64,000 nt of DNA from Palsa-661 sp035535015 (GTDB lineage: Bacteria > Actinomycetota > Acidimicrobiia > Acidimicrobiales > UBA8190): the NCBI GenBank assembly GCA_035535015.1, contig DATLQU010000007.1:1-64000 (forward strand). The letters run 5' to 3'. A program made the position numbers and the translations under genes. This document shows, piece by piece, positions 17,193 through 27,405 of this stretch. The notes below the pieces were generated by a model. It saw only the letters and a program-made list of their open reading frames with translations. It was not told where the DNA came from and searched no databases. The stretch's first letter is position 1; every line of letters begins with the position of its first letter.

Positions 17193-17714
17193 TCAACCAA
17201 CCCGTCGCCAGTAGATGAGGGCATCCTCCCCGTCCACCACGTCGGGGAGTCGTCCGATTTCCCGCCACCCGAGCTCCTCGTAGAGCGCCCGGGCCGGGTT
17301 GCCGGCAAAGACCAGGTTGAACTGGATGGCGTCGAACCCGAGCAGGGGGGCGCGCCAGACGGAGTCCTCCACCAGAAGCCGGCCGATACCGGACCGACGG
17401 TGGCCGGCGTCGACCACGTAACCGGCGTTGGCGATATGGGCGGCACGCCCGGGGAAGTTCGGTTTCAGGTAATAGGCGCCGACCACGGTGTCCTCGACGC
17501 GGGCGGCCACGGCCAGGGTCACCGACGTCACCCAGGTGGTCTCGAACATGCCCCGGGAAAGCGGCGGCGCCTGGGGGTAGCCCTCCCCGCCGGCCACGAT
17601 GTCGGCGAAGAGTGCGAAGAGTACGTCGTGCTCCGTGTCCGCCAGGGGGCCGATGACGACGACGTCGCCCGACCGGGTGTTGACGGTGTGCTTCTCCACC
17701 GGTGACCGGGTCAT
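17193..17714 (-). CDS. GNAT-family N-acetyltransferase
   Basis: A 173-residue acetyl-CoA-dependent transferase. The core motif is GYVVDAGHRRSGIGRLLVEDS (the R/Q-x-x-G-x-G/A acetyl-CoA loop), followed by FDAIQFNLVFAGNPARALYEELGW, the late GNAT helix. The ATG at 17714 has GGGAGGAG about 5 bases upstream; the longer frame to 17756 has no such site. It is divergent from the FAD-oxidoreductase gene. The acceptor substrate cannot be inferred. Confidence 0.85.
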   Translation of the reverse strand: MTRSPVEKHTVNTRSGDVVVIGPLADTEHDVLFALFADIVAGGEGYPQAPPLSRGMFETTWVTSVTLAVAARVEDTVVGAYYLKPNFPGRAAHIANAGYVVDAGHRRSGIGRLLVEDSVWRAPLLGFDAIQFNLVFAGNPARALYEELGWREIGRLPDVVDGEDALIYWRRVG

Positions 17715-17764
17715 CCATCTCCTCCCTGCCGGAACGACGCAGACTCGTGCGATCATCGTCGCCT

Positions 17765-18889
17765 ATGGACACGCAGCGGGTGGTCATCGTCGGGGGTGGG
17801 GTGATCGGGACGATGCACGCCCTCGAAGGGGTCCGCCGGGGCTGGGAAGTCGTCCAACTCGAGGCGGACGCCGGTCCCCGCCGGGCGTCGGTGCGGAATT
17901 TCGGGCTGGTATGGGTGAGCGGCCGTGCCGTCGGCCCCGAGCTCGATCTGGGTCTGCGGGCCCGTCAGCTGTGGCAGGACACGGCGGCGGTCGCCCCCGG
18001 CGTCGGCTTCCGGCCCGACGGCTCGGTGACCGTGGCCACCGAGCCGTCCGAGCTGGCGCTGATGGAAGAGGTGTCCCGGCGTCCTGAAGCCGGGCGACGC
18101 CGACTGACCGTTCTCGACGCCGAGGCGGTGCGGGCGGCCAATCCGGCCATCCGGGGCCGGGTCCTGGGCGGGCTTCTGTGCCGGGCCGATGCGGTGGTCG
18201 AGCCGGGTGCGGTCCTCGGGGCCTTGCGGACGCATCTCGAGGGCGCCGGTCACTACCGGTTCGTCCCCGGACGGCGGGCCGTCGAAGTGGGAAGCGGTCG
18301 GGTGGTCGACCATGTCGGCGACCGCTACGAAGGATCGCTGGTGATCGTGTGCCCGGGCGACGCCCACAGCGGCCTCGGGGGTTCCGTCGGAGCGGCCCTG
18401 GCCCGCGCCCCCATCCGTCGGTGCCGGCTGCAGATGATGCAGACGGCGCCGACCACTGAACGTCTGGCCACCTCCGTGGCCGACGGCGACTCGATGCGGT
18501 ACTACCCGGCTTTCGACCTGCCCGGACGGGCCCAGCTCCCGGCACCGTCCGAAGAGACGGCCTCGTTCGGGATGCAGCTGCTTGTCGTCCAACGCGCCGG
18601 AGGCGGCCTCACGATCGGTGACACCCACGTCTACCAAGAGCCGTTCGACTTCGCCGTCGAGGAGTTCCTCTATGACCGGCTTCGACAGCGGGCCGAGGAG
18701 ATCCTGGGCTGGACGCTGCCGGCTGTGGTCCGGCGCTGGGCCGGTGTCTACTCGGCGGCCACCGACGACGGGGTCTGTCTCCGAGAGGAGGTCGAGCAGG
18801 CCGTGGTGGTCGTCTCCGGCCTGGCCGGACGGGGCATGACTCTCTCCCCGGCCATCGCCGAGCAGACATGGGAGATGCTTTCGCCGTGA
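17765..18889 (+). CDS. TIGR03364-type FAD-dependent oxidoreductase (phosphonate-associated)
   Basis: A 374-residue DAO-type flavoenzyme. The FAD-binding GGGVIGTMHALEGVRRGWEVVQLE loop opens the protein, and the C-terminal GLAGRGMTLSPAIAEQ stretch closes it. It matches the family that accompanies phosphonatase-like HAD hydrolases and is thought to act on aminoethylphosphonate-type amines, giving phosphonoacetaldehyde. ATG 17765 is chosen over 17702 because it starts the nucleotide-binding strand. The next gene overlaps its stop by 4 bases (GTGA) and is exactly the expected partner, so the two are likely co-translated. Substrate specificity is inferred from family context only. Confidence 0.85.
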   Translation: MDTQRVVIVGGGVIGTMHALEGVRRGWEVVQLEADAGPRRASVRNFGLVWVSGRAVGPELDLGLRARQLWQDTAAVAPGVGFRPDGSVTVATEPSELALMEEVSRRPEAGRRRLTVLDAEAVRAANPAIRGRVLGGLLCRADAVVEPGAVLGALRTHLEGAGHYRFVPGRRAVEVGSGRVVDHVGDRYEGSLVIVCPGDAHSGLGGSVGAALARAPIRRCRLQMMQTAPTTERLATSVADGDSMRYYPAFDLPGRAQLPAPSEETASFGMQLLVVQRAGGGLTIGDTHVYQEPFDFAVEEFLYDRLRQRAEEILGWTLPAVVRRWAGVYSAATDDGVCLREEVEQAVVVVSGLAGRGMTLSPAIAEQTWEMLSP

Positions 18890-19566
18890 CATCTCCGATA
18901 CAGCTCGTGGCCCTCGACATGGCGGGCACCACCGTGTCCGACCACGGTGTGGTGGAACGGGCATTTCGCCACGCCCTCGATCACGTGGGCGGCGTCCCCG
19001 ACAACACAACCGTGGGTGATCCCGACGAATTCGTGCGGCAGACGATGGGCCAGTCGAAGATCGTGGTGTTCACCGAACTCTTCGCCGGTGACCGGGTCAA
19101 AGCGGAGAAGGCGAACGCGGCCTTCGAAGCCGCCTACGACGATGCCATCCACCGGGGCGAGGTCGACGCCCTCCCGGGAGCGGAGGCGGCCATGGGCGAG
19201 CTGCGCGGGGCCGGGATACGGGTCTGTCTGACCACCGGCTTCGCCCCGGCCACCAGGGACAGGATCATCGGCGCCCTGGGGTGGCACGAGGCTGTCGACC
19301 TGGCTCTCTCCCCCGGTGACGCCGGGCGGGGACGGCCCTGGCCCGACATGATCCTGACCGCCGTTGTGCGCCTGGAGATCGAGGACGTCCACGCCGTGGC
19401 CGTGGCCGGCGACACGGCCAGCGATCTTCTGGCGGGCTGGCGGGCCGGGGCGGGCATCGTCGCCGGTGTGCTCACCGGCGCGCACGGACGCGCCGAGCTC
19501 GAGGCTGCTCCCCATACCCACATCGTGCCGTCCGTGTCCGACCTGGCCCGGTTGGTCCTGTCGTGA
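18886..19566 (+). CDS. Phosphonatase-like HAD hydrolase (TIGR03351 type)
   Basis: A 226-residue HAD-superfamily enzyme. Motif I is LDMAGTTVSD (nucleophile Asp and general-acid Ala-Gly context typical of the phosphonatase branch), motif II is CLTTGF, and motif IV is AVAGDTASDLLAGWRAG. The family is close to PhnX, which cleaves the C-P bond of phosphonoacetaldehyde, but the Schiff-base Lys region of true PhnX is not evident, so the exact reaction is open. The GTG at 18886 overlaps the upstream stop; an ATG at 18868 is also possible. It sits between the FAD oxidoreductase and an alkaline-phosphatase-type hydrolase. Confidence 0.85.
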   Translation: MTSPIQLVALDMAGTTVSDHGVVERAFRHALDHVGGVPDNTTVGDPDEFVRQTMGQSKIVVFTELFAGDRVKAEKANAAFEAAYDDAIHRGEVDALPGAEAAMGELRGAGIRVCLTTGFAPATRDRIIGALGWHEAVDLALSPGDAGRGRPWPDMILTAVVRLEIEDVHAVAVAGDTASDLLAGWRAGAGIVAGVLTGAHGRAELEAAPHTHIVPSVSDLARLVLS

Positions 19567-19600
19567 GCAGACTCTCAGGAATCCACTCGGAGGTCCCGGC

Positions 19601-20707
19601 GTGAACGTGCTGCTTCTCATCCTCGACGGACTGTCACCGCGCCACGTCCGGCCCGACGTCATGCCCACCCTGACGGGCCTGGGCGAAGGGGGCGGCTGGA
19701 ACCGCAGGGGCGGCCTGGGGGTGATGCCCGCCTCCACCTATCCCAACCACGCCACCTTCGTGACCGGGGTCACGCCGGCCGTCCACGGCCTGTGGTCGAG
19801 CAAGATCCCGTCACCTGTGCCCGCGACGCCGGCCGGGCCGGGTGGCGACGGACACGCCGCCGGTGCTCCGACTCCGCTGGTCGACGCGTGGGACGTCGGA
19901 CCACAGTCACCCACCCTGTTCGATGCCTGCCGGCGAGCCGGGAGATCGGTGGCGGCCGTTCTCGGCGACCACCATCTGGTCGGCGCTATGGGGGCGGCCA
20001 CCGCCGACCGCTGCTGGCCCGAGGGCGGGTCCTTCTCGCCCGACGTCGCCCGCGACGCCCTCGACTACGCCGACGATGCCGCCACGGCCGAACAGATCGC
20101 CGCCGCTGTCGCCCTGGGGCCGGATCTCCTGGTGGCCCAGCTGAACGGTCCGGACACGTCGGCCCATCTGTACGGACCTGACAGCGAGGAGGCCTTCGTG
20201 GCCTACCGGTGGACCGACACGGCCATCGCCCGGATACGCCAGGCTCTCGTGCCGAGGTGGGAGGACTGGGTGGTGATGGTGGTGAGCGACCACAGCCAGG
20301 AGGACGGCAGGGGCGAATCGATCGACCTCGACGAAGCCGCGGCGCGCGCCGGGGTGGAGGCCCGGGTGATCCGCGACGGGTCGGCCGCCATCGTCACCGG
20401 CGAGGGGGGCCGTAATCCGCGCTGGCTCGACGAGCTCGACGCCGTCACGGGCACCGAGGCCCTGGCCGACGGTACGGTGGTGGTCTGGGGACGGCCGGGC
20501 AGCTCGTTCGGGGAATTCCCCTGGGGCATTCCCGGCATCCACGGCAGTCCGCGGACGTCACCCCAGGTGGCCGTGGTCACCGGAGGCCATGGTGCCGTGG
20601 GCGCTCTGGCCGAATGGGTGGAGGGATCTCCGCCGCCCGGAACGGACTGGGCCCGCCGGATCGCCCACCTTCTCGACCTGCCCGCCGACAGCAGGATCCC
20701 GGCCTAG
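19601..20707 (+). CDS. Alkaline-phosphatase superfamily hydrolase (nucleotide pyrophosphatase/PhnA-like)
   Basis: A 368-residue phosphodiesterase-type enzyme with two metal sites: Asp in LLILDGLSP, the Thr nucleophile in PASTYPNHATF, Asp and His in GPDTSAHLYG, Asp-His in VVSDHSQED and the last His in GIPGIHG. No signal peptide is present, so it acts in the cytoplasm. The superfamily includes phosphonoacetate hydrolase (PhnA), which also cleaves C-P bonds, and the two genes upstream are phosphonate-associated, so a phosphonate role is plausible but not shown. The GTG at 19601 follows CGGAGG; the frame upstream of it is the shadow of the HAD gene. Confidence 0.83.
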   Translation: MNVLLLILDGLSPRHVRPDVMPTLTGLGEGGGWNRRGGLGVMPASTYPNHATFVTGVTPAVHGLWSSKIPSPVPATPAGPGGDGHAAGAPTPLVDAWDVGPQSPTLFDACRRAGRSVAAVLGDHHLVGAMGAATADRCWPEGGSFSPDVARDALDYADDAATAEQIAAAVALGPDLLVAQLNGPDTSAHLYGPDSEEAFVAYRWTDTAIARIRQALVPRWEDWVVMVVSDHSQEDGRGESIDLDEAAARAGVEARVIRDGSAAIVTGEGGRNPRWLDELDAVTGTEALADGTVVVWGRPGSSFGEFPWGIPGIHGSPRTSPQVAVVTGGHGAVGALAEWVEGSPPPGTDWARRIAHLLDLPADSRIPA

Positions 20708-20708
20708 T

Positions 20709-20734
20709 CCGGTCGCGCCACCCGGTCGCGCCAC
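20709..20734 (+). repeat. 13-bp tandem duplication
   Basis: CCGGTCGCGCCAC occurs twice in a row, with a third partial copy (CTGGTCGCC) after it, in the gap between two convergent genes. Confidence 0.7.
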
Positions 20735-20754
20735 CTGGTCGCCATCTCCGGTGG

Positions 20755-22476
<1,722 letters not shown>

Positions 22477-22556
22477 GGCCCATCTTCGCGCCCGCGGCGG
22501 ACCCTTCCCGCCACCCGCCGGACGGTCAATGATGGTGGCCGGGGCCGATGGTGTCG

Positions 22557-22676
22557 CTATTGGCCGCTGCGTGCCTGCTTCTGGGCGGCCTGCTTCTCGT
22601 GCTTGGCCTGCCGCTTCTCTTTGAGCGACTTCCCGGGCTTCTTCGGTTCGGCCGTGGGTCGTGATTTCGTTGCCAT
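22557..22676 (-). CDS. Very small basic KSLKEKR protein
   Basis: A 39-residue open frame: MATKSRPTAEPKKPGK followed by SLKEKRQAKHEKQA and a QKQARSGQ end. Thirteen Lys/Arg residues make it strongly basic and helical. Small proteins with a P-x-KSLKEKRxAKxxK core are conserved across actinobacteria without known function. It lies between argS and the aldo/keto reductase, on the argS strand. It has the ATG and stop of a normal gene and codon use like its neighbours. There is a GC-rich leader but no clear Shine-Dalgarno site. Confidence 0.7.
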   Translation of the reverse strand: MATKSRPTAEPKKPGKSLKEKRQAKHEKQAAQKQARSGQ

Positions 22677-22782
22677 GGGGGCAGCGTAGGCCGCCGGACG
22701 GTGCCCCTGGTGCCAGGGCCCCGGGACCAGGGGCTCGCCGGCCGGGCCCGGTGCCGCGGCCGCGGCGGCCCGACCGGGGCGG

Positions 22783-22788
22783 TACCGT
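22783..22788 (+). promoter_or_regulatory. Leaderless -10 element (TACCGT)
   Basis: TACCGT ends 7 bases before the GTG at 22796; no ribosome binding site lies between. Confidence 0.45.
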
Positions 22789-22795
22789 CCTGGTC

Positions 22796-23656
22796 GTGCA
22801 GACGCGACGGCTCGGGCGCACCGGACACGAGTCGTCGGTGGCCGTCTTCGGAGCCGCCGCCCTCTGGGGCTCGGACCCCGAGACGGCCGAGCGGGTGTTC
22901 CGTACGGCGCTCGACGCGGGCGTCAACCACCTCGACGTGGCGCCGCGCTACGGACGGGCCCAGGAGCTTCTCGGACCGCTGATCCCCGCCGTCCGGAACC
23001 AGCTCTTCGTGGCCTGCAAGACCCAACGGAGCAATCCCGACGGGGTGCGGGCACAGCTGGAGCAGTCGCTGGCGCTGCTTCAGTGCGACAGCTTCGATCT
23101 CTACCAGCTGCACGCTGTCACCGATCTGTCCGAGCTCGACGCCCGAGCCGGGGCCGTGGAAGCCATCCTCCGCGCCCGCCAGGAGGGGTTGTGCCGGTGG
23201 GTGGGGATTACCGGTCACAACCTGACGGCACCGGCCGCCCACGCCGAGGCCCTCCGGCGCTATGACCTCGACACGGTGATGTTCCCGGTGAATCCCCGGC
23301 TGTGGGCCGACGCCGAGTACCGGCGAGACGCCGAGGCGCTGCTAGAAGAGGCGGCCCGGCGCGATGTCGGCGTGATGGCCATCAAGGCCGCCGCGGCGCG
23401 GCCCTGGGGCGACCGGACCCATACCGCGGACACCTGGTACGAGCCGTACGCGGGGTCAGAGGAGGTCGAGCGCGGCGTCCGCTTCGCCCTGTCGGTGCCG
23501 GGGGTGCACGCTTTCTGCACACCCGGTGACACCGAGGTCCTGGCCCTCGCCCTCGCCGCGGCGGAGAGCTTCGTGCCCCTGGACGAGGCCGGACGCGCCG
23601 CGGCCAGCGACGCTGTCGGCGCCGAAACCCACATCTTCCCCATGCCCACTGGCTGA
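22796..23656 (+). CDS. Aldo/keto reductase-family protein
   Basis: A 286-residue TIM-barrel oxidoreductase. Recognisable blocks are RTALDAGVNHLDVAPRYGRAQELLG (Asp and Tyr of the tetrad), ACKTQRSNPDGVRAQLEQSLALLQCDSFDLYQLHAV (Lys and His) and MAIKAAAARPWG. The late NADPH-binding region (SVPGVHAFCTPGD) is short, as in the AKR subgroup common in actinobacteria and archaea. The GTG at 22796 (MQTRRLGRTGHESS) is the natural start; upstream sequence in frame is Pro/Gly/Arg-rich shadow. It is followed 5 bases later by the histone-deacetylase-like gene, suggesting an operon. Confidence 0.88.
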   Translation: MQTRRLGRTGHESSVAVFGAAALWGSDPETAERVFRTALDAGVNHLDVAPRYGRAQELLGPLIPAVRNQLFVACKTQRSNPDGVRAQLEQSLALLQCDSFDLYQLHAVTDLSELDARAGAVEAILRARQEGLCRWVGITGHNLTAPAAHAEALRRYDLDTVMFPVNPRLWADAEYRRDAEALLEEAARRDVGVMAIKAAAARPWGDRTHTADTWYEPYAGSEEVERGVRFALSVPGVHAFCTPGDTEVLALALAAAESFVPLDEAGRAAASDAVGAETHIFPMPTG

Positions 23657-23661
23657 CCCAC

Positions 23662-24672
<1,011 letters not shown>

Positions 24673-24700
24673 TCGAGCTGCTGGCCGACGACGGGCCGAT

Positions 24701-25468
24701 TCACCGCAACGACGCGCCCCCGTCGACGGAGAGAACCTGACCATTGATCCACTCCCCGTCCGACGAGGCCAGGAAGGCCACCATGGCGGCGATGTCCTCG
24801 GGTTCGCCGAGGCGCCATGAGCGGGTGCCGCGCAGGGCCAGCTTCATGAAGTCCTCACTGAGCACGGAGCGGGGGCCCTCGGTGAGGACGAGGCCCGGAG
24901 CGACGGCGTTGGCCCGGACGTGTTTGCGCCCCCACTTGGAGGCCACGTGCCGGACCAGGGCGTTGATGCCGCTCTTGGACACGGCGTACGACGGCCGTTC
25001 GGGCTCACCCATGAAGGCGGCCCCCGAGGAGGTGTAGACGAGAGCACCGCCGCCGCGCTTCAGGATCTCGGGCAGGGCGGCTCGGGTGCACAGGAGGTGG
25101 CCGCGCAGGTTGACGGCCAAGGTCCGGTCGAAGGCGTCGAGATCGATGTCGAGGGCGTTCGAGTCGCGGCCCAGGGTGTCGGCCGAGAGGTCGGCGGCGT
25201 TGGCGTGGAGGATGTCGACCCCGCCATAGGTGGTGACGGCCAGGGCCACCATGTCGGCCACCGACTGCTCGTCGGAGATGTCGACCCGCACCGACACCGC
25301 CTGGCCGCCGGCGGCCGTGATCTGTTCGGCCACCACCCACGCCGCTTCGGCGTTCAGGTCGCCGACCACGACGCGGCAGCCTTCTTCGCCCAGGCGGACC
25401 GACGTGGCCGTTCCGATCCCTCCGGCTCCACCGGCCACCACCGCCACCTTGTCCTTCAGTCCTCGCAT
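24701..25468 (-). CDS. Short-chain dehydrogenase/reductase (SDR)
   Basis: A 255-residue classical SDR. Cofactor loop AGGAGGIGTATSVRLGEEG at residues 12-30, then HANAADLS in the NNAG position, the catalytic YTSSGAAF Ser and YAVSKSGI Tyr-x-x-x-Lys, and APGLVLTEG after it. It uses NAD(H) or NADP(H) on an alcohol or ketone. Asn-Asn-Ala-Gly is replaced by Ala-Asn-Ala-Ala (HANAAD), which is unusual but tolerated in some SDRs. Start: ATG 25468 has GGAGAAGTG before it and overlaps the stop of the upstream gene by one base (TGATG), so the two are probably translated together. Confidence 0.9.
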   Translation of the reverse strand: MRGLKDKVAVVAGGAGGIGTATSVRLGEEGCRVVVGDLNAEAAWVVAEQITAAGGQAVSVRVDISDEQSVADMVALAVTTYGGVDILHANAADLSADTLGRDSNALDIDLDAFDRTLAVNLRGHLLCTRAALPEILKRGGGALVYTSSGAAFMGEPERPSYAVSKSGINALVRHVASKWGRKHVRANAVAPGLVLTEGPRSVLSEDFMKLALRGTRSWRLGEPEDIAAMVAFLASSDGEWINGQVLSVDGGASLR

Positions 25469-25953
25469 CACTTCTCCTGCGCGCTGCGCATCTTGCGGAT
25501 GCCGCCGTTCACGGCATCGGTGATCAGACGGTCGTTGTCCTTCGAGATGAAGCGGTGCACCCGGCGTTCGAAGAGGACCCGCATCACGGGATTGAAGGCC
25601 TGGTAGGTCTCGGAGAAATGGATGCGGGTGCGGTCGCCGGGCAGCTCCTCGAAGCGGGTGCGTCCCTCGGCCACCGACCACAGGGGCTTTCCGATGGCGT
25701 CGTACTTCCACGACTCGCAGGGCTTCACTTCGGTCAGCCATTCCCACGAGTAACCGACACCACCGGTCATCAGGTACTTGGGAACCCGGAACTTGCAGTG
25801 CCGGATCAGGCCTTCGCCCGCCTCGTCACCGGGGTGCAGGATGTCGATCTTCACCCCGTCATGCTCGGGCCGGCTCTTGCGGTAGCCCCAGAAGAGCTGC
25901 CAGACCTCCTGTGGTGTGCCGTCCACCTCGACGGCGTACGTGTGTACCTGCAT
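25468..25953 (-). CDS. SRPBCC/START-like ligand-binding protein
   Basis: A 161-residue protein with the polyketide-cyclase/START-like layout: MQVHTYAVEVDGTPQEVWQLFW (strand, helix), HCKFRVPKYLMTGGVGYSWEW, TRFEELPGDRTRIHFSETYQAF and a long C-terminal helix ending in DAVNGGIRKMRSAQEK. Members of this superfamily bind hydrophobic ligands in a helix-grip fold. It is followed by, and coupled to, an SDR, and preceded by a nitroreductase gene, so it may deliver or modify a shared substrate. The ATG at 25953 is chosen since the frame beyond it is shadow. The ligand is unknown. Confidence 0.7.
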   Translation of the reverse strand: MQVHTYAVEVDGTPQEVWQLFWGYRKSRPEHDGVKIDILHPGDEAGEGLIRHCKFRVPKYLMTGGVGYSWEWLTEVKPCESWKYDAIGKPLWSVAEGRTRFEELPGDRTRIHFSETYQAFNPVMRVLFERRVHRFISKDNDRLITDAVNGGIRKMRSAQEK

Positions 25954-25978
25954 CGCCGCAGTGTCTACCCGGCCCGGC

Positions 25979-26575
25979 TCACCACGGCGAACCGAACCTC
26001 TCGCGGTGGGCCTTCTCGGCCACCGGCCGGCGCCTCGGCGGTCCGAGCGCACGACCCGGCCAGCCGAGGGGGACCACGGCGATGGGTTGGACCTCGAAGG
26101 GGAAGCCCACGATCTCGGCCAGCTCGTCGCCGAAGACGAGGGGGAGGGTGGTCAGGGCGGCGCCGAGCCCGAGAGCGCCCGCCGCCAACAGCATGTTCTC
26201 GACGGCCGGGAAGACCGAGGCGGCCAAGACCCGGCGGCCCCCCAGTCGGGTGTCGCCCCCCACCACCACCAGGACGGGGGCTCCGGCGATGCCGCCCTGA
26301 GCGCCCCGGTCGACCTCGTCGAGGAGCGCCGGGCTCAGTCGGCTAAGCGAATGCGACCTGCCCCCCCCTTCCCAGGCCCGACGGTTGAGATCGCCGATGG
26401 CCGCCCGCCGGGCCGGGTCCCGGACGACGATGAAGACCCAGGGTTGCCTGTTCTCGGCGCTGGGCGCATGGGTGGCCGCCTCCAGGACCCGTTCGACCAG
26501 GGAATCGTCCAGGGGATCGGGACGGAACTCCCGGCAGGCGCGTTGGCGCAGGACCACGTCGAAGAACTCGGACAT
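25979..26575 (-). CDS. Nitroreductase-family flavoprotein
   Basis: A 198-residue FMN-dependent enzyme. The family motif VLRQRACREFRPDPLDDSLVERVLEAATHAPSAENRQPW is at the N-terminus (Arg-x-x-x-Arg for FMN phosphate and PSAENRQPW), and GALGLGAALTT plus a VQPIAVVPLGWP strand close the fold. It reduces nitro groups, quinones or other hydride acceptors with NAD(P)H. The ATG at 26575 is preferred over 26764 because the frame upstream is antisense to the next SDR gene. It lies 25 bases upstream of the SRPBCC gene on the same strand, so a three-gene operon with the SDR is likely. Confidence 0.88.
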   Translation of the reverse strand: MSEFFDVVLRQRACREFRPDPLDDSLVERVLEAATHAPSAENRQPWVFIVVRDPARRAAIGDLNRRAWEGGGRSHSLSRLSPALLDEVDRGAQGGIAGAPVLVVVGGDTRLGGRRVLAASVFPAVENMLLAAGALGLGAALTTLPLVFGDELAEIVGFPFEVQPIAVVPLGWPGRALGPPRRRPVAEKAHRERFGSPW

Positions 26576-26612
26576 GGCGCCGGATCGTAGGCGTCCCCCG
26601 GGGGCTGCGGGG

Positions 26613-26618
26613 TATCGT
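26613..26618 (+). promoter_or_regulatory. Leaderless -10 element (TATCGT)
   Basis: TATCGT ends 5 bases before the ATG at 26624, with no ribosome binding site. Confidence 0.4.
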
Positions 26619-26623
26619 CCGGC

Positions 26624-27391
26624 ATGACCGACCTGTTCTCCGTCGCCGGGAAGACCGTCCTCGTCACCGGAGGTGGACGAGGGATCGGGCGGATGATCGC
26701 CACCGGTTTCGTGGACGCAGGGGCGCGGACCTACATCTCCTCGCGCAACGCCGAGGTCTGCCACGCCGTGGCGGCCGAGCTGTCCGAGACCGGTATCTGC
26801 ATCTCGGTGCCGGCCGACCTCTCCACCGAATCGGGCTGCCGGGAGTTGGCCTCTGAGATGGGCCGGCGCGAGGAGCAGTTGGACGTCCTCGTGAACAACG
26901 CCGGCAACACCTGGGGGGCGCCGCTCGAGGAGTTCGACGATGCCGCCTGGGACCGGGTCCTCTCACTCAACGTGAAGGGCGTCTTCCACACGACCAAGTT
27001 CCTGCTGCCGCTGCTCGAGGCCGCCTCCAGCGAGGACGACCCCGCCCGGGTCGTCAACATCGGCTCCATCGACGGCATCCATGTCCCCGTGCTCGAGACC
27101 TACTCCTATTCGGCCTCCAAGGCCGCCGTCCACCAGTTGACCCGGCACCTGGCCAAGAAGCTGGCGCCGCGGATCACGGTGAACGCCATCGCGCCGGGGC
27201 CGTTCCCGTCGAAGATGATGGCCGCCACGCTCGACGCCTTCGGCAGCCAGATCGCCGCCAACGCGCCGATGAAGCGGATCGGCCGGCCCGACGACATGGC
27301 CGGGGCCGCCATCTACCTGGCCTCGCGCGCCGGCGCCTATCTCACCGGCGTCATCCTCCCCGTCGACGGCGGCATCGCCACCGTCGGCTGA
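26624..27391 (+). CDS. Short-chain dehydrogenase/reductase
   Basis: A 255-residue SDR, closest in look to RhlG-like NADPH-dependent reductases. The cofactor site is TGGGRGIGRMIATGF (residues 14-28); SSRNAE follows and fits NADP(H); LVNNAGNTWG is present; catalytic residues are in NIGSIDGIHV (Ser) and YSYSASKAAVHQLTRH (Tyr/Lys). Start and length are normal. It leads a run of same-direction genes with an LLM oxidoreductase (27406) and an MDR reductase (28431), overlapping or closely spaced, so the three look like one operon for modifying a common substrate. Confidence 0.9.
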   Translation: MTDLFSVAGKTVLVTGGGRGIGRMIATGFVDAGARTYISSRNAEVCHAVAAELSETGICISVPADLSTESGCRELASEMGRREEQLDVLVNNAGNTWGAPLEEFDDAAWDRVLSLNVKGVFHTTKFLLPLLEAASSEDDPARVVNIGSIDGIHVPVLETYSYSASKAAVHQLTRHLAKKLAPRITVNAIAPGPFPSKMMAATLDAFGSQIAANAPMKRIGRPDDMAGAAIYLASRAGAYLTGVILPVDGGIATVG

Positions 27392-27405
27392 CGAAAGGAG
27401 CCGCC

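Noticed and set aside
19364..19600. N-terminal extension of the alkaline-phosphatase-type gene
   Set aside because: The extension is the shifted reading of the HAD gene; the GTG at 19601 with CGGAGG before it fits the family start.
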